Origin: Parasphingopyxis lamellibrachiae | GTDB lineage: Bacteria; Pseudomonadota; Alphaproteobacteria; Sphingomonadales; Sphingomonadaceae | Reading direction: 5' to 3' | DNA length: 64,000 nucleotides | Assembly: GCF_003385775.1 (NCBI RefSeq) | Contig: NZ_QRDP01000004.1 | Coordinates: 1,854,957-1,918,956, forward strand | Shown: positions 8,052-15,200 of the stretch, piece after piece | How the letters are laid out: each line of letters opens with the position of its first letter | Position numbering within the stretch: position 1 is the first letter of the stretch | Notes under the pieces: generated by a model | The model's input: the letters and a program-made list of their open reading frames with translations, nothing else | Told to the model about the DNA's origin: nothing | Databases searched by the model: none | Made by a program: the position numbers and the translations under genes

Positions 8052-9317
8052 ATGAAGCATGCCCCCCGCATGGCGAACCGCGCATCAGACACCCCGGCCC
8101 GCAAGGCACCGGGCTTTGCCGAATTTGTCGCCATGGTCGCATCGCTCATGGCGATGACGGCGCTCGCCATCGATGCGATGCTGCCCGCATTGCCTGCAAT
8201 CGGCGAGGCGCTGGACGTTTCCTCCGACAATGACCGGCAGCTGGTGATCGGCGCACTGCTGATCGGGTTCGGCCTGGCGCAGATCGTCCACGGTCCCCTG
8301 TCGGACCGGTTTGGTCGCCGGCTGCTGCTGATCGGCGGACTTGGCCTTTATGCAGGATCGAGCATCCTGGCCGCCTATGCGCAATCCTTCGAACTGCTGC
8401 TCGCCGCGCGTTTCGCCCAGGGTATTGCCGTTGCCGCGACCCGGGTTCTTGCCGTGTCGATCGTCCGCGATCTCTATGTCGGGCGCAAGATGGCGCAGGT
8501 CATGTCCTTCGCGATGACCGTGTTCATGGCCGTCCCGGTGCTCGCGCCCCTGTTCGGCGAGATCATCCTCGCCTTCGCTTCCTGGCGCTGGATCTTCGGG
8601 ATGTTCGCCCTGATCGGAATCAGCGTCGGGCTCTGGATCGGCTGGCGGCTGCCCGAAACGCTCAAACCGGAAGACCGGATGCCACTGACCGCCTCACGCG
8701 TCTGGCACGGGTGGCGGCACACGCTGACCGAGCGCAAGTCGCTCGGCTATATGGCGGCATCCGCCCTGCTGTCCGGGGCATTGTTCGGCTTTATCAATTC
8801 GATCCAGCAGATCATGTTCGACACATTCCAGCGGCCGAACATGCTGGTGCCGGCCTTTGCGATGATCGCTGGTGCGATGTCGGCCGCTTCGCTGCTCAAT
8901 TCGCGGATTGTCCTCCGGCTTGGCACCCGGCTCGTTTCCCATAGCGCACTGATCGTCTTCATCGCGCTGGCGGCGATCGCGGCGCTCACCGCCTGGTCTG
9001 GGAGCAGCTCGCTCTGGCTGTTTCTCGGCCTGCTGTCGCTGAACATGGGCGCGTTCGGCCTGTGCGGCGCGAACTTCAGCGCGATGGCGATGGAGGAAAT
9101 GGGCGCAATCGCCGGCACGGCCAGTTCCGTGCAGGGGGCGGTCGGTGTCTTTTTCGGCGCGATTGTCGGCGGCGGTATCGGCCAGATGTACGACGGCAGC
9201 ACATTGCCGCTTACCCTGGGCTTTCTGGTCTGCGGCTCGCTCGCTTTGGGGTGCATCCTGATTACAGAAAAGGGCCGGCTTTTCGCCGAGGACGATCTGG
9301 CGGCCGAACCGGTGTAA
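8052..9317 (+). CDS. MFS drug exporter, Bcr/CflA type
   Basis: Inner-membrane proton-coupled exporter, 421 residues and 12 predicted helices. Helix 1 has DAMLPALPAIG, matching the D-x-YLPALP motif of Bcr/CflA transporters. The loop after helix 2 has GPLSDRFGRR (MFS motif A). Helix 4 has the RFAQGIAVAATRVLA stretch typical of drug:H+ antiporters. The ATG at 8052 is preferred to an in-frame TTG at 8040; neither has a clear ribosome binding site. Substrate unknown. Confidence 0.86.
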   Translation: MKHAPRMANRASDTPARKAPGFAEFVAMVASLMAMTALAIDAMLPALPAIGEALDVSSDNDRQLVIGALLIGFGLAQIVHGPLSDRFGRRLLLIGGLGLYAGSSILAAYAQSFELLLAARFAQGIAVAATRVLAVSIVRDLYVGRKMAQVMSFAMTVFMAVPVLAPLFGEIILAFASWRWIFGMFALIGISVGLWIGWRLPETLKPEDRMPLTASRVWHGWRHTLTERKSLGYMAASALLSGALFGFINSIQQIMFDTFQRPNMLVPAFAMIAGAMSAASLLNSRIVLRLGTRLVSHSALIVFIALAAIAALTAWSGSSSLWLFLGLLSLNMGAFGLCGANFSAMAMEEMGAIAGTASSVQGAVGVFFGAIVGGGIGQMYDGSTLPLTLGFLVCGSLALGCILITEKGRLFAEDDLAAEPV

Positions 9318-9408
9318 CCGGGCGCGCGGCCGGCGGCGGCGCGAAGGAGCCGGGGTGCGCATCCGGCCCCCATTTCCCAAATACCCGCAACCCGGCTACC
9401 AGCACATC

Positions 9409-10158
9409 ATGCTGTCCGCCCTGAGTATCCTGTTACCGGCCATTGCCTTTTTCACGGCGCTGCTTTCGGGAATTTTCGGCATGGCCGGCGGGCTGGTGCT
9501 GATGGGCGCGCTGGCGTTCCTCCTTCCCATAAACGCGGCATTCGTGACCCACGGGATCATCCAGATCGTTTCCAATGGCTGGCGGGCTTTCCTCAATCGA
9601 AGCGACATCGTCTGGTCGATTATCGGTTGGTATGCGCTGGCATCCCTTGTCGCCGCCATCGCTTTCAGCGCCATCGCCTTTGTGCCGCCCCGCCCGTTCG
9701 TGCTCATAGCGCTCGGGCTGGTCGGCCTGTCCGTTCTGCTGCCCAAGAAGCGGTTCGCGCTCGACGCACAAAAGCCGGGCCATGCCTTTGCATCCGGCCT
9801 GCTGGTTACGGGTACGAACCTGCTGGCCGGGGTGGCCGGGCCGCTGCTCGACATCTTCTTTGTCCGCACGGTGCTGACCCGGCACCAGATCGTCGCGACC
9901 AAGGCCCTTACCCAGGTGTTCGCCCATCTCGCCAAGATTCTGGTCTATGGTGCACCGCTGATAGTCGCCGCGACCGGCACGCAGATGCCGTGGCCGGCGA
10001 TCCTGCTGGCGATCCCGCTGACCCTTGCCGGCACCCGGCTGGGCAAGGCCATTCTCGACCGGATGACCGATACGAGCTTTCTCGGCTGGACGCGCTGGAT
10101 CGTCAGCCTCATCGGGCTGGCCTATCTGGTACGCGGCCTGACGATGATGGCGGGATAA
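9409..10158 (+). CDS. TauE/SafE family membrane permease
   Basis: A 249-residue membrane protein with about eight helices arranged as two similar halves. Motifs are SGIFGMAGGLVLMG in the first half and LLAGVAGPLLDIFFV in the second. Members of this family export sulfite, sulfoacetate or other organosulfur anions; the substrate here is unknown. The start at 9409 was chosen because the first membrane helix begins immediately after it; no good ribosome binding site is visible. It follows the MFS gene on the same strand with a 91-nt gap and faces the JmjC gene convergently. Confidence 0.82.
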   Translation: MLSALSILLPAIAFFTALLSGIFGMAGGLVLMGALAFLLPINAAFVTHGIIQIVSNGWRAFLNRSDIVWSIIGWYALASLVAAIAFSAIAFVPPRPFVLIALGLVGLSVLLPKKRFALDAQKPGHAFASGLLVTGTNLLAGVAGPLLDIFFVRTVLTRHQIVATKALTQVFAHLAKILVYGAPLIVAATGTQMPWPAILLAIPLTLAGTRLGKAILDRMTDTSFLGWTRWIVSLIGLAYLVRGLTMMAG

Positions 10159-10188
10159 GGGACGGTTCGGGCCCGATGAACCGGTCCC

Positions 10189-11400
10189 CTAAGCAGGCCG
10201 GACCAGACCGCGCGACAACAGCCGGCGGATCAGATCGATCGCATCTTCCTCTTCGATTTCCGGCAGATCGGCACGGGCAAAAGGCTCGCCGTTCATCGCG
10301 CGCTCGAATGCTTTGCGCTTCGCCCCGACAAATTCGCTCGACCCGCCGCGCGTGACCACCGCAAATTCGCCGCTCTCTTCATCGTCGATGATACGGTACA
10401 GGCCGTTTTCATTGGCCAGATAGCGCTGGTCTTCGGCAATCGGTGCAGAGGCATAGCGGATGATGCCGGCCATTTCGGGCGTCCGCGATTTCACATAGTC
10501 CTCGGCCATGATGTCCAGCGGCTCGTCGAGCTCGGCCTTTTCCACCAGCTCGGCGACAAATTCGCGGAACTGTTCGCGCGCCGGTGCGCGGTCGAACTGG
10601 CGATTGGCATAGCCCGGCGGCAGGGCTCGCCTGAGACCGGGCGTTTCCAGCGCGGCTTTGGACACCGCTTCCAGCACGACATCGGCCCAGGTTTTGGAAA
10701 CAAGGCCCAGCGTGATGTGGAGCGAGGCCGCACCCTCATGCGCCTGGGCATCATGCATCATGCCGCGCGGAATATAGACCGAATCGCCGGCATGCAGGAC
10801 GAATTCCTCGGTCGGCTCGCCCACATCATGGACATCGGGCTCGAAACCCTCGCCGCGGAACGGCTTGCCGACCGGTTCGTCATACAGCCGCCAGCTCTTG
10901 GAGCCGGACACCTGGAGAATGAAAACGTCATGATTGTCGTAATGGGTGCGGAATCCCGTGGCGCCGGGCGGCGTGAGATAACAGTTGGTCTGCACCGAGG
11001 CGCTGAACACCGGCTCCAGCGCACGGACGAAATCGCCGAGCGGCTTGTGATAGCTGTGGAGATGGGGCGCGATGATCGTCGCCTTGTCCTGATACAGGCG
11101 CAGCAGGGCGCTGCGATCGATCTCGTTATTGTCGAGTGTGAAGGCGTCGCGGGTGATCCGCGGATCGGCGCGGGTTGCGTCGATCTGGCCGTTGAAGAGC
11201 AGATTGTTGGCGATAAAGGCATCGATGACGTCGACCGTAAGGAGATCGGTATAGCGATCCGCCTCGTCGCGCGTGATCAGGTGGAATCGTTCCTCGAACG
11301 TATCGGTGAAAAAGGCGCTCGGATCGATCGGATCGAGCACGCGCGCCAGTGCGGCGCTCGATTCCGCCGGAAGGTCAAGAGTCGGATCATATTTATGCAT
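10189..11400 (-). CDS. JmjC/cupin-type Fe(II)/2-oxoglutarate oxygenase
   Basis: A 403-residue protein of the Cupin_4 (bacterial JmjC, ROXA/YcfD-NO66-like) group. Well studied members hydroxylate side chains of ribosomal proteins. The JmjC core covers roughly residues 90-230 and has the iron triad H153-x-D155 (RTHYDNHD) and H216 (PRGMMHD). The C-terminal part (about 290-403) should hold the helical and winged-helix regions seen in this group. The ATG at 11400 follows a strong GGAGG. It is the first gene downstream of the Tat repeat-protein array on the same strand, but a hairpin terminator at 11494-11529 separates them, so it likely has its own promoter. A protein or peptide hydroxylase next to an array of Asp/Asn-rich exported repeat proteins is suggestive; a link is unproven. 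Confidence 0.85.
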   Translation of the reverse strand: MHKYDPTLDLPAESSAALARVLDPIDPSAFFTDTFEERFHLITRDEADRYTDLLTVDVIDAFIANNLLFNGQIDATRADPRITRDAFTLDNNEIDRSALLRLYQDKATIIAPHLHSYHKPLGDFVRALEPVFSASVQTNCYLTPPGATGFRTHYDNHDVFILQVSGSKSWRLYDEPVGKPFRGEGFEPDVHDVGEPTEEFVLHAGDSVYIPRGMMHDAQAHEGAASLHITLGLVSKTWADVVLEAVSKAALETPGLRRALPPGYANRQFDRAPAREQFREFVAELVEKAELDEPLDIMAEDYVKSRTPEMAGIIRYASAPIAEDQRYLANENGLYRIIDDEESGEFAVVTRGGSSEFVGAKRKAFERAMNGEPFARADLPEIEEEDAIDLIRRLLSRGLVRPA

Positions 11401-11493
11401 ATTTCATCCTCCGCAATCGCGGATGGGCGGCCCGCCATCCATCAGATGCTGTCACTAAACAATGTGATCGGTCAAAAAGAATTGATCTGGAAC

Positions 11494-11529
11494 AAAAAAC
11501 GCCGGGTACGAAAATACCCGGCGCTTTTT
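11494..11529 (-). terminator. terminator at the end of the Tat repeat array
   Basis: A perfect 9-bp stem CGCCGGGTA/TACCCGGCG (11500-11508 with 11515-11523) and a 6-nt loop. A T-run lies on the minus-strand exit side (six A's at 11494-11499 on the plus strand) and another on the plus side. It can end transcripts in either direction. It separates the last repeat-protein gene from the JmjC gene. Confidence 0.9.
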
Positions 11530-11555
11530 GAAAGTCCGAAGCGGATCCTGGCCGA

Positions 11556-11888
11556 TCAATAGTCCGGGCAGGGCGCTGTGTTTGCCGGATCGGCATTGGC
11601 GCCGCCATCGCTGTCGGAACAGCCGGTGCCGCTGCCGGCACCGCCTGGCGTGCCGCGGCCGTAATTGGCGCGGTCGGCCGTAGCCCCACCGTCGGAATCC
11701 GTAATGCCGGTTACCGAACTGCGGCGTCCGCCGCGGCCCTGGCCGCCCGGATCGGCGTTGGCACCGCCATCGCTATCGGTGATCTGGGCACGCGCCGCCC
11801 CCGTACCCGTTACGATTCCCAGCGCGCCGATACTGGCGGTTGCACCCATCCGGCGCAGGAATGAACGGCGATCAAGTTTCTTGGACAT
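11556..11888 (-). CDS. Tat-exported DSD-repeat protein E (3 repeats)
   Basis: A 110-residue protein, last of five tandem paralogs. The N-terminus MSKKLDRRSFLRRMGATASI is a twin-arginine signal (DRRSFLRRM) with predicted cleavage after GAARA. The mature part is three units of TDSDxGxxADPxGxGRG type, then ends APCPDY. The mature chain has exactly two cysteines, C-SDSDGG...TAP-C, bracketing the last unit. The start at 11888 is supported by GGGAG at good spacing and by near identity of the signal with the paralogs. No known domain; function unknown. The terminator at 11494 follows. Confidence 0.85.
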   Translation of the reverse strand: MSKKLDRRSFLRRMGATASIGALGIVTGTGAARAQITDSDGGANADPGGQGRGGRRSSVTGITDSDGGATADRANYGRGTPGGAGSGTGCSDSDGGANADPANTAPCPDY

Positions 11889-11975
11889 AATTGTTACTCC
11901 CACTCGGCGCTCCTTTCGAGCACCCTCTCCAATTCGCCCCGCCATACAGCCGGGCTGTTCAACCGGTTCCCCGTG

Positions 11976-12704
11976 CTAGTTGCCGCGGCCCTGGCCAACG
12001 GGGTCCGCACTCGGGCCGGTATCGCTGTCGGTAACGCCGCCACGACCACCGCCGCGTCCACCATTGATCGGATCGGCGCTGGCGCCGGTATCGCTGTCGG
12101 TAATGCCGGTGCGCGTTCCGCGACCCTGGCCAACAGGATCGGCGCTCGCGCCCGTATCGCTGTCCGTTACACCGCCGCTACCGCTGCCGCCGCGGCCCTG
12201 GCCAACGGGATCGGCGCTCGGGCCGGTATCGCTATCGGTAATGCCGCCACTGCGATTGCCGCCACGTCCGCGACCGACGGGATCGGCATTCGCGCCGCCA
12301 TCGCTGTCGGTAATACCGCCGCGGCTGTTGCTCGGGCCGCCCCGGCCATTGCCGGCCGGATCGGCGCTCGCGCCGCTGTCGCTATCGGTCAGGCCGCTTT
12401 GCGAGTTGCGGTTATTGCCGGCAGCGCGACCTTCTGGCCGGGCACTGCCCTCGCCGCCGCCTTCGCTTCCGGCCTCGCCGCCATCGTCAGGCTTGGCATC
12501 GTCGCCACCAGCGGATTCGTCGCCGCCTTCGCCATTGCCCTCTGGCGCCACTTCGTCGCCGGGATCGGTTCCCACGGCATCCTCATCATCGTCTCCGCCC
12601 AGGCCAAGCCGGTCGCAGGCTCCCGTGACCACGGCCATGGCGCCAAGACTGGCGGTTGCGCCAACCCGGCTAAGAAACGAACGGCGATTGAATTTGGATG
12701 ACAT
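11976..12704 (-). CDS. Tat-exported DSD-repeat lipoprotein D (6 repeats)
   Basis: A 242-residue paralog with a twin-arginine signal (NRRSFLSRVG) ending in VVTGAC. This looks like a lipobox, so the protein may be a Tat-dependent lipoprotein anchored through Cys29. Unlike its neighbours it has a long acidic, Gly-rich spacer (about residues 35-110, with GGDDDEDAVG and GGDDAKPDDGGEAG). Six repeat units follow, ending ADPVGQGRGN. It has no cysteine after the lipobox, whereas the other four paralogs have a Cys pair. A strong ribosome binding site (AAGGGGAA) precedes the ATG. It could be the membrane-anchored partner of the soluble paralogs; this is inference. Confidence 0.85.
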   Translation of the reverse strand: MSSKFNRRSFLSRVGATASLGAMAVVTGACDRLGLGGDDDEDAVGTDPGDEVAPEGNGEGGDESAGGDDAKPDDGGEAGSEGGGEGSARPEGRAAGNNRNSQSGLTDSDSGASADPAGNGRGGPSNSRGGITDSDGGANADPVGRGRGGNRSGGITDSDTGPSADPVGQGRGGSGSGGVTDSDTGASADPVGQGRGTRTGITDSDTGASADPINGGRGGGRGGVTDSDTGPSADPVGQGRGN

Positions 12705-12824
12705 TAGGAGTTCCCCTTGATGAAACTATATATTTGGGCCTTTCAAACAAAGGCAGCGGCATTCACAGTCCGTGAACGACGCCTTGTCCCATAACCCGGA
12801 ATTTTGCGGTTTTCGCAGCGATTA

Positions 12825-12864
12825 CCCGGCATCGGCGGGGCTCATGCCCATAACCGATGCCGGG
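12825..12864 (-). terminator. hairpin after DSD-repeat protein C
   Basis: Arms CCCGGCATCGG (12825-12835) and CCGATGCCGGG (12854-12864) form a perfect 11-bp stem around an 18-nt loop, 8 nt after the stop codon of the gene ending at 12872. No T-run follows, so it may be a stabilising or partial terminator stem rather than a full stop. The rest of 12705-12871 holds no gene. Confidence 0.5.
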
Positions 12865-12871
12865 ATATCGT

Positions 12872-13177
12872 CTAGTCGCTGTCGCTGCAGGCTCTTCCGC
12901 GTCCGCCCGGATCCGAACGGCCACCGGAGTCGTTATCGCTGCAGCTGCGTCCGTTTCCAGCGCGATCGCTGCTGCCACGGCCGGCTCCAACATTGTCCGA
13001 ATTGGCGCCCGTATCGTTGTCAGTTCCGCCGCCGACGGGATCGGCACTGGCGCCGGTATCGCTGTCGGTGACCTGGGCCCGCGCAGCGCTGACCCCTGTG
13101 ATTACGCTCAACGCGCCAACACTGGCGGTTGCGCCGACGCGGCGCATAAAGGAACGGCGATCCAATTTCTTATTCAT
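12872..13177 (-). CDS. Tat-exported DSD-repeat protein C (3-4 degenerate repeats)
   Basis: A 101-residue paralog. Twin-arginine signal DRRSFMRRVG, predicted cleavage after VSAARA. The mature chain opens QVTDSDTGASADPVG and continues with shortened units (TDNDTGANSDNVGAG, CSDNDSGGRSDPGG). It stops abruptly after a final CSDSD, as if the last unit had been cut off. Two cysteines bracket one unit, C-SDNDSGG...GRA-C. The ribosome binding site GAGGGGAAG precedes the ATG at 13177. It sits between paralogs B and D with an 88-nt upstream gap that contains an inverted repeat near 13220-13256. Confidence 0.85.
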   Translation of the reverse strand: MNKKLDRRSFMRRVGATASVGALSVITGVSAARAQVTDSDTGASADPVGGGTDNDTGANSDNVGAGRGSSDRAGNGRSCSDNDSGGRSDPGGRGRACSDSD

Positions 13178-13265
13178 TACTCTTCCCCTCTTACTAAACT
13201 CGATTGGTCAATTCTTCAGCCGGGATTCCGATCGATTCATGCCGATCCGATTCCCGGAGAAGTTT

Positions 13266-13979
13266 CTAGCGGTCCGTACCGCGGCCATAGCCGCCGCGAT
13301 CAGCGTTCGAGCCGCTGTCAGCATCGGTGATGCCGGTGCGATAATTACGGCGTCCGCCGCGGCCATTGCCGCCCGGATCGGCCATGCTGCCGCTGTCGCT
13401 GTCGGTCAGCCCGCTGCGACCGCAACGGCGGCCACGGCCACCCGGATCGGCATTGCGACCACCATCGGAATCGGTGCAACCGCTACGGCTGCCCCGGCCA
13501 TTGCCAGCCGGATCGGCATAGCTGCCGCTGTCGCTGTCGGTAATGCCGCTACGCCGGCTGCCCCGGCCGTTGCCGGCTGGATCGGCATTGCGGCCGCTGT
13601 CACTGTCCGTGATGCCGCTGCGCCGACCGCCCCGGCCGTTACCGGCTGGATCGGCATTACGCCCGCTGTCGCTGTCCGTGATGCCGGTACGTCGGCTACC
13701 CCGGCCGCGACCGGCCGGATCGGCATTGCTGCCGCTGTCGCTGTCCGTGATACCGGTACGCCGGCCGCGTCCACGACCAACCGGGTCGGCATTGCGGCCC
13801 GTATCGCTGTCGGTAACGCCGCCGCGCCCGCCGCCGATGGGATCGGCATTGCGGCCGGTGTCGCTATCGGTGATCTGGAACGCCCGGGCCGGGCTTCCCG
13901 CCACTACTCCCAATGCGCCTACGCCGGCTGCGGCGCCGACGCGCCTCAAAAAAGATCTGCGATCGAGCTTTTTACTCAT
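13266..13979 (-). CDS. Tat-exported DSD-repeat protein B (9 repeats)
   Basis: A 237-residue paralog, the most regular of the five. The Tat signal DRRSFLRRVG is followed by cleavage after about AGSPARA. Nine units of TDSDxGxxADPxGxGRG follow, joined by Arg/Ser-rich links such as SRRTG and GRRSG, with a weaker last unit (TDADSGSNADRGGYGRG). Its two cysteines bracket unit 7 (C-TDSDGGRNADPGGRGRR-C). The ATG at 13979 follows GGGGGAGA and is preferred to the in-frame GTG at 13994. The pattern D-x-D-x-G-x3-D resembles calcium-binding Asp repeats but is not identical to EF-hand, dockerin or thrombospondin type 3 loops. Confidence 0.88.
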   Translation of the reverse strand: MSKKLDRRSFLRRVGAAAGVGALGVVAGSPARAFQITDSDTGRNADPIGGGRGGVTDSDTGRNADPVGRGRGRRTGITDSDSGSNADPAGRGRGSRRTGITDSDSGRNADPAGNGRGGRRSGITDSDSGRNADPAGNGRGSRRSGITDSDSGSYADPAGNGRGSRSGCTDSDGGRNADPGGRGRRCGRSGLTDSDSGSMADPGGNGRGGRRNYRTGITDADSGSNADRGGYGRGTDR

Positions 13980-14130
13980 GAAACTCTCCCCCACATAAAA
14001 TTACGCGTGCCCTGTACAGGGCTGTAACCATCCTGCGTGAGCGTGTCAAAAAACATTCTTTTATTGATAATCGTTCGCATTTTCTGGCCTTTCTCCTTGG
14101 TTTGCGACCCTGGCGGTTTCGACGCCGGCA

Positions 14131-14544
14131 CTAGGGTATACCCGTGTCCGGGCAGCGGGATCGCGTCCCGCCCCGGCCATAGCCGGCCGGATCCGCGCAC
14201 CGCCCCGAATCGCTGTCGCTGAACCCGGAATGGCCGCGTTCACCGCGCCCATTGCCCGCCGGGTCCGCAAGCCGGCCACCATCACTGTCGGTAACGCCGG
14301 ACCGGGACTGTGCCCCCCGCCCATGCCCGGCGGCATCGGCAAATTCGCCGCCATCGCTGTCGGTAATGCCGGTCCGGCCATAATCGCGGCCGGGCCTGCC
14401 CGGCGGATCGGCATATTGCCCGCGATCATTGTCGCTGTGCTGCATGGCCCGCGCGGGCCGGGAACAGGCCAGCAGGCCGATGGTCGTCGTCGCACCGACG
14501 CGGCTCAAAAAGGATCGGCGGCTGGAAAGGATTCGCCCTGACAT
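14131..14544 (-). CDS. Tat-exported DSD-repeat protein A (4 repeats), coupled to rhodanese
   Basis: A 137-residue paralog, first of the array. Tat signal SRRSFLSRVG; cleavage is predicted after RPARA, though LLAC could also act as a lipobox. Four units follow (from HSDNDRGQYADPPG to FSDSDSGRCADPAG), with two mature cysteines (C-ADPAGYGRGGTRSR-C) near the C-terminus. Its ATG overlaps the stop codon of the rhodanese gene (TGATG), so the two are translationally coupled. The 151 nt downstream (13980-14130) contain a short palindrome CCCTGTACAGGG and a weak Fur-like stretch but no gene. Confidence 0.86.
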   Translation of the reverse strand: MSGRILSSRRSFLSRVGATTTIGLLACSRPARAMQHSDNDRGQYADPPGRPGRDYGRTGITDSDGGEFADAAGHGRGAQSRSGVTDSDGGRLADPAGNGRGERGHSGFSDSDSGRCADPAGYGRGGTRSRCPDTGIP

Positions 14545-15110
14545 CAGGCGCCGATCCCGCTGGAGCGCGCCACCCAGCGCACCTCCGGCTCAGTGAAATC
14601 GACCGCCTCGCCCAGCTCATAGACATTGGGATAGCCATAGCCGTGCAGGTTGATCATCGTCTGGATGTTGAGCGCCAGCGTGACCATCTTGCGGACGACC
14701 GGCGCCACATTGTTCACGAAATTGTTGTTGCAATAGATCAGGATCGGCCGGTCCGCCTCGGGCCCGATGACCGCTGCGAGGCTCTGGGCGGTGAAATCGG
14801 GCAGCGGCAGATTGACCGCGCCTTCGATATGGCCCTGCGCAAAAGCTTCGGCGGACCGCGCGTCGAGAAGCAGCGTATCGGGCTCGGCCGCCATCCTCTG
14901 GAACGTCGCCAGATCGATCAGGCGCTCGGCGCGCAAGCTCTGGACGGTTGCAGCAATCCCGATAAAGCCGGGAAAATCTATCTGCGGGTTATTAGCAGGA
15001 GCAAGACGGGCCGGAGCGGCATTGTCGCCCCCCTTCGCGGCCGTATCCGCCAGCGCCGGACCGCTGGCCACAATCAGGCCGGCACAGATTACCGATAGCA
15101 ACACGCGCAT
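14544..15110 (-). CDS. periplasmic rhodanese-like protein
   Basis: A 188-residue exported protein. Sec signal peptide MRVLLSVICAGLIVASGPAL with cleavage after ALA (residue 21). A single rhodanese domain spans about residues 60-175, with DTLLLDARSAEAFAQGHIEGAVNLPL and the putative active-site cysteine C127 in ILIYCNNNFVNN. The loop after the cysteine lacks the arginine usual in sulfurtransferases (CxxxxR), so activity may differ. The stop codon overlaps the start of the first Tat repeat-protein gene. Coupling to exported proteins that carry paired cysteines hints at sulfur or disulfide chemistry in the periplasm; this is inference. Confidence 0.83.
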   Translation of the reverse strand: MRVLLSVICAGLIVASGPALADTAAKGGDNAAPARLAPANNPQIDFPGFIGIAATVQSLRAERLIDLATFQRMAAEPDTLLLDARSAEAFAQGHIEGAVNLPLPDFTAQSLAAVIGPEADRPILIYCNNNFVNNVAPVVRKMVTLALNIQTMINLHGYGYPNVYELGEAVDFTEPEVRWVARSSGIGA

Positions 15111-15200
15111 TCGCTATGCTCCCTTGGCATGGCGGCGCGACCCGGTAAGAGGCATGGACCGGCCAAGATGACCGCGTGCTGAACGAAGGACGAAGCGCCC

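Larger units (their letters stand above)
11556..14540 (-). repeat. coding repeat array, about 25 units of a 17-26 residue motif
   Basis: Five consecutive genes share near-identical units of 50-80 bp coding for (I/V/L/C)TDSDxGxxADPxGxGRG plus a short Arg/Gly/Ser-rich linker. Counts by eye are 4 (14131 gene), 9 (13266 gene), 3-4 (12872 gene), 6 (11976 gene) and 3 (11556 gene). Similarity at DNA level is strong, so copy number may vary by recombination or slippage. Long open frames on the opposite strand here are a by-product of the repeat. Confidence 0.9.

Noticed and set aside
11973-14027. Long open frames on the plus strand across the repeat array, Ala/Val/Ile- or Pro/Ser-rich
   Set aside because: They are antisense shadows of the repeated GC-rich codons. 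The minus-strand genes have ribosome binding sites and Tat signals; the plus-strand frames have neither.
14055-14085. Fur-like stretch TTGATAATCGTTCGCATT upstream of DSD-repeat protein B
   Set aside because: Only one half resembles the box before the TonB receptor and symmetry is poor, so iron control of the array is not claimed.
11556-14540. Regularly spaced direct repeats that could suggest a CRISPR array
   Set aside because: The repeats stay in one reading frame, vary by synonymous and conservative changes, and lie inside five genes with starts and stops. There are no unique spacers and no cas genes.
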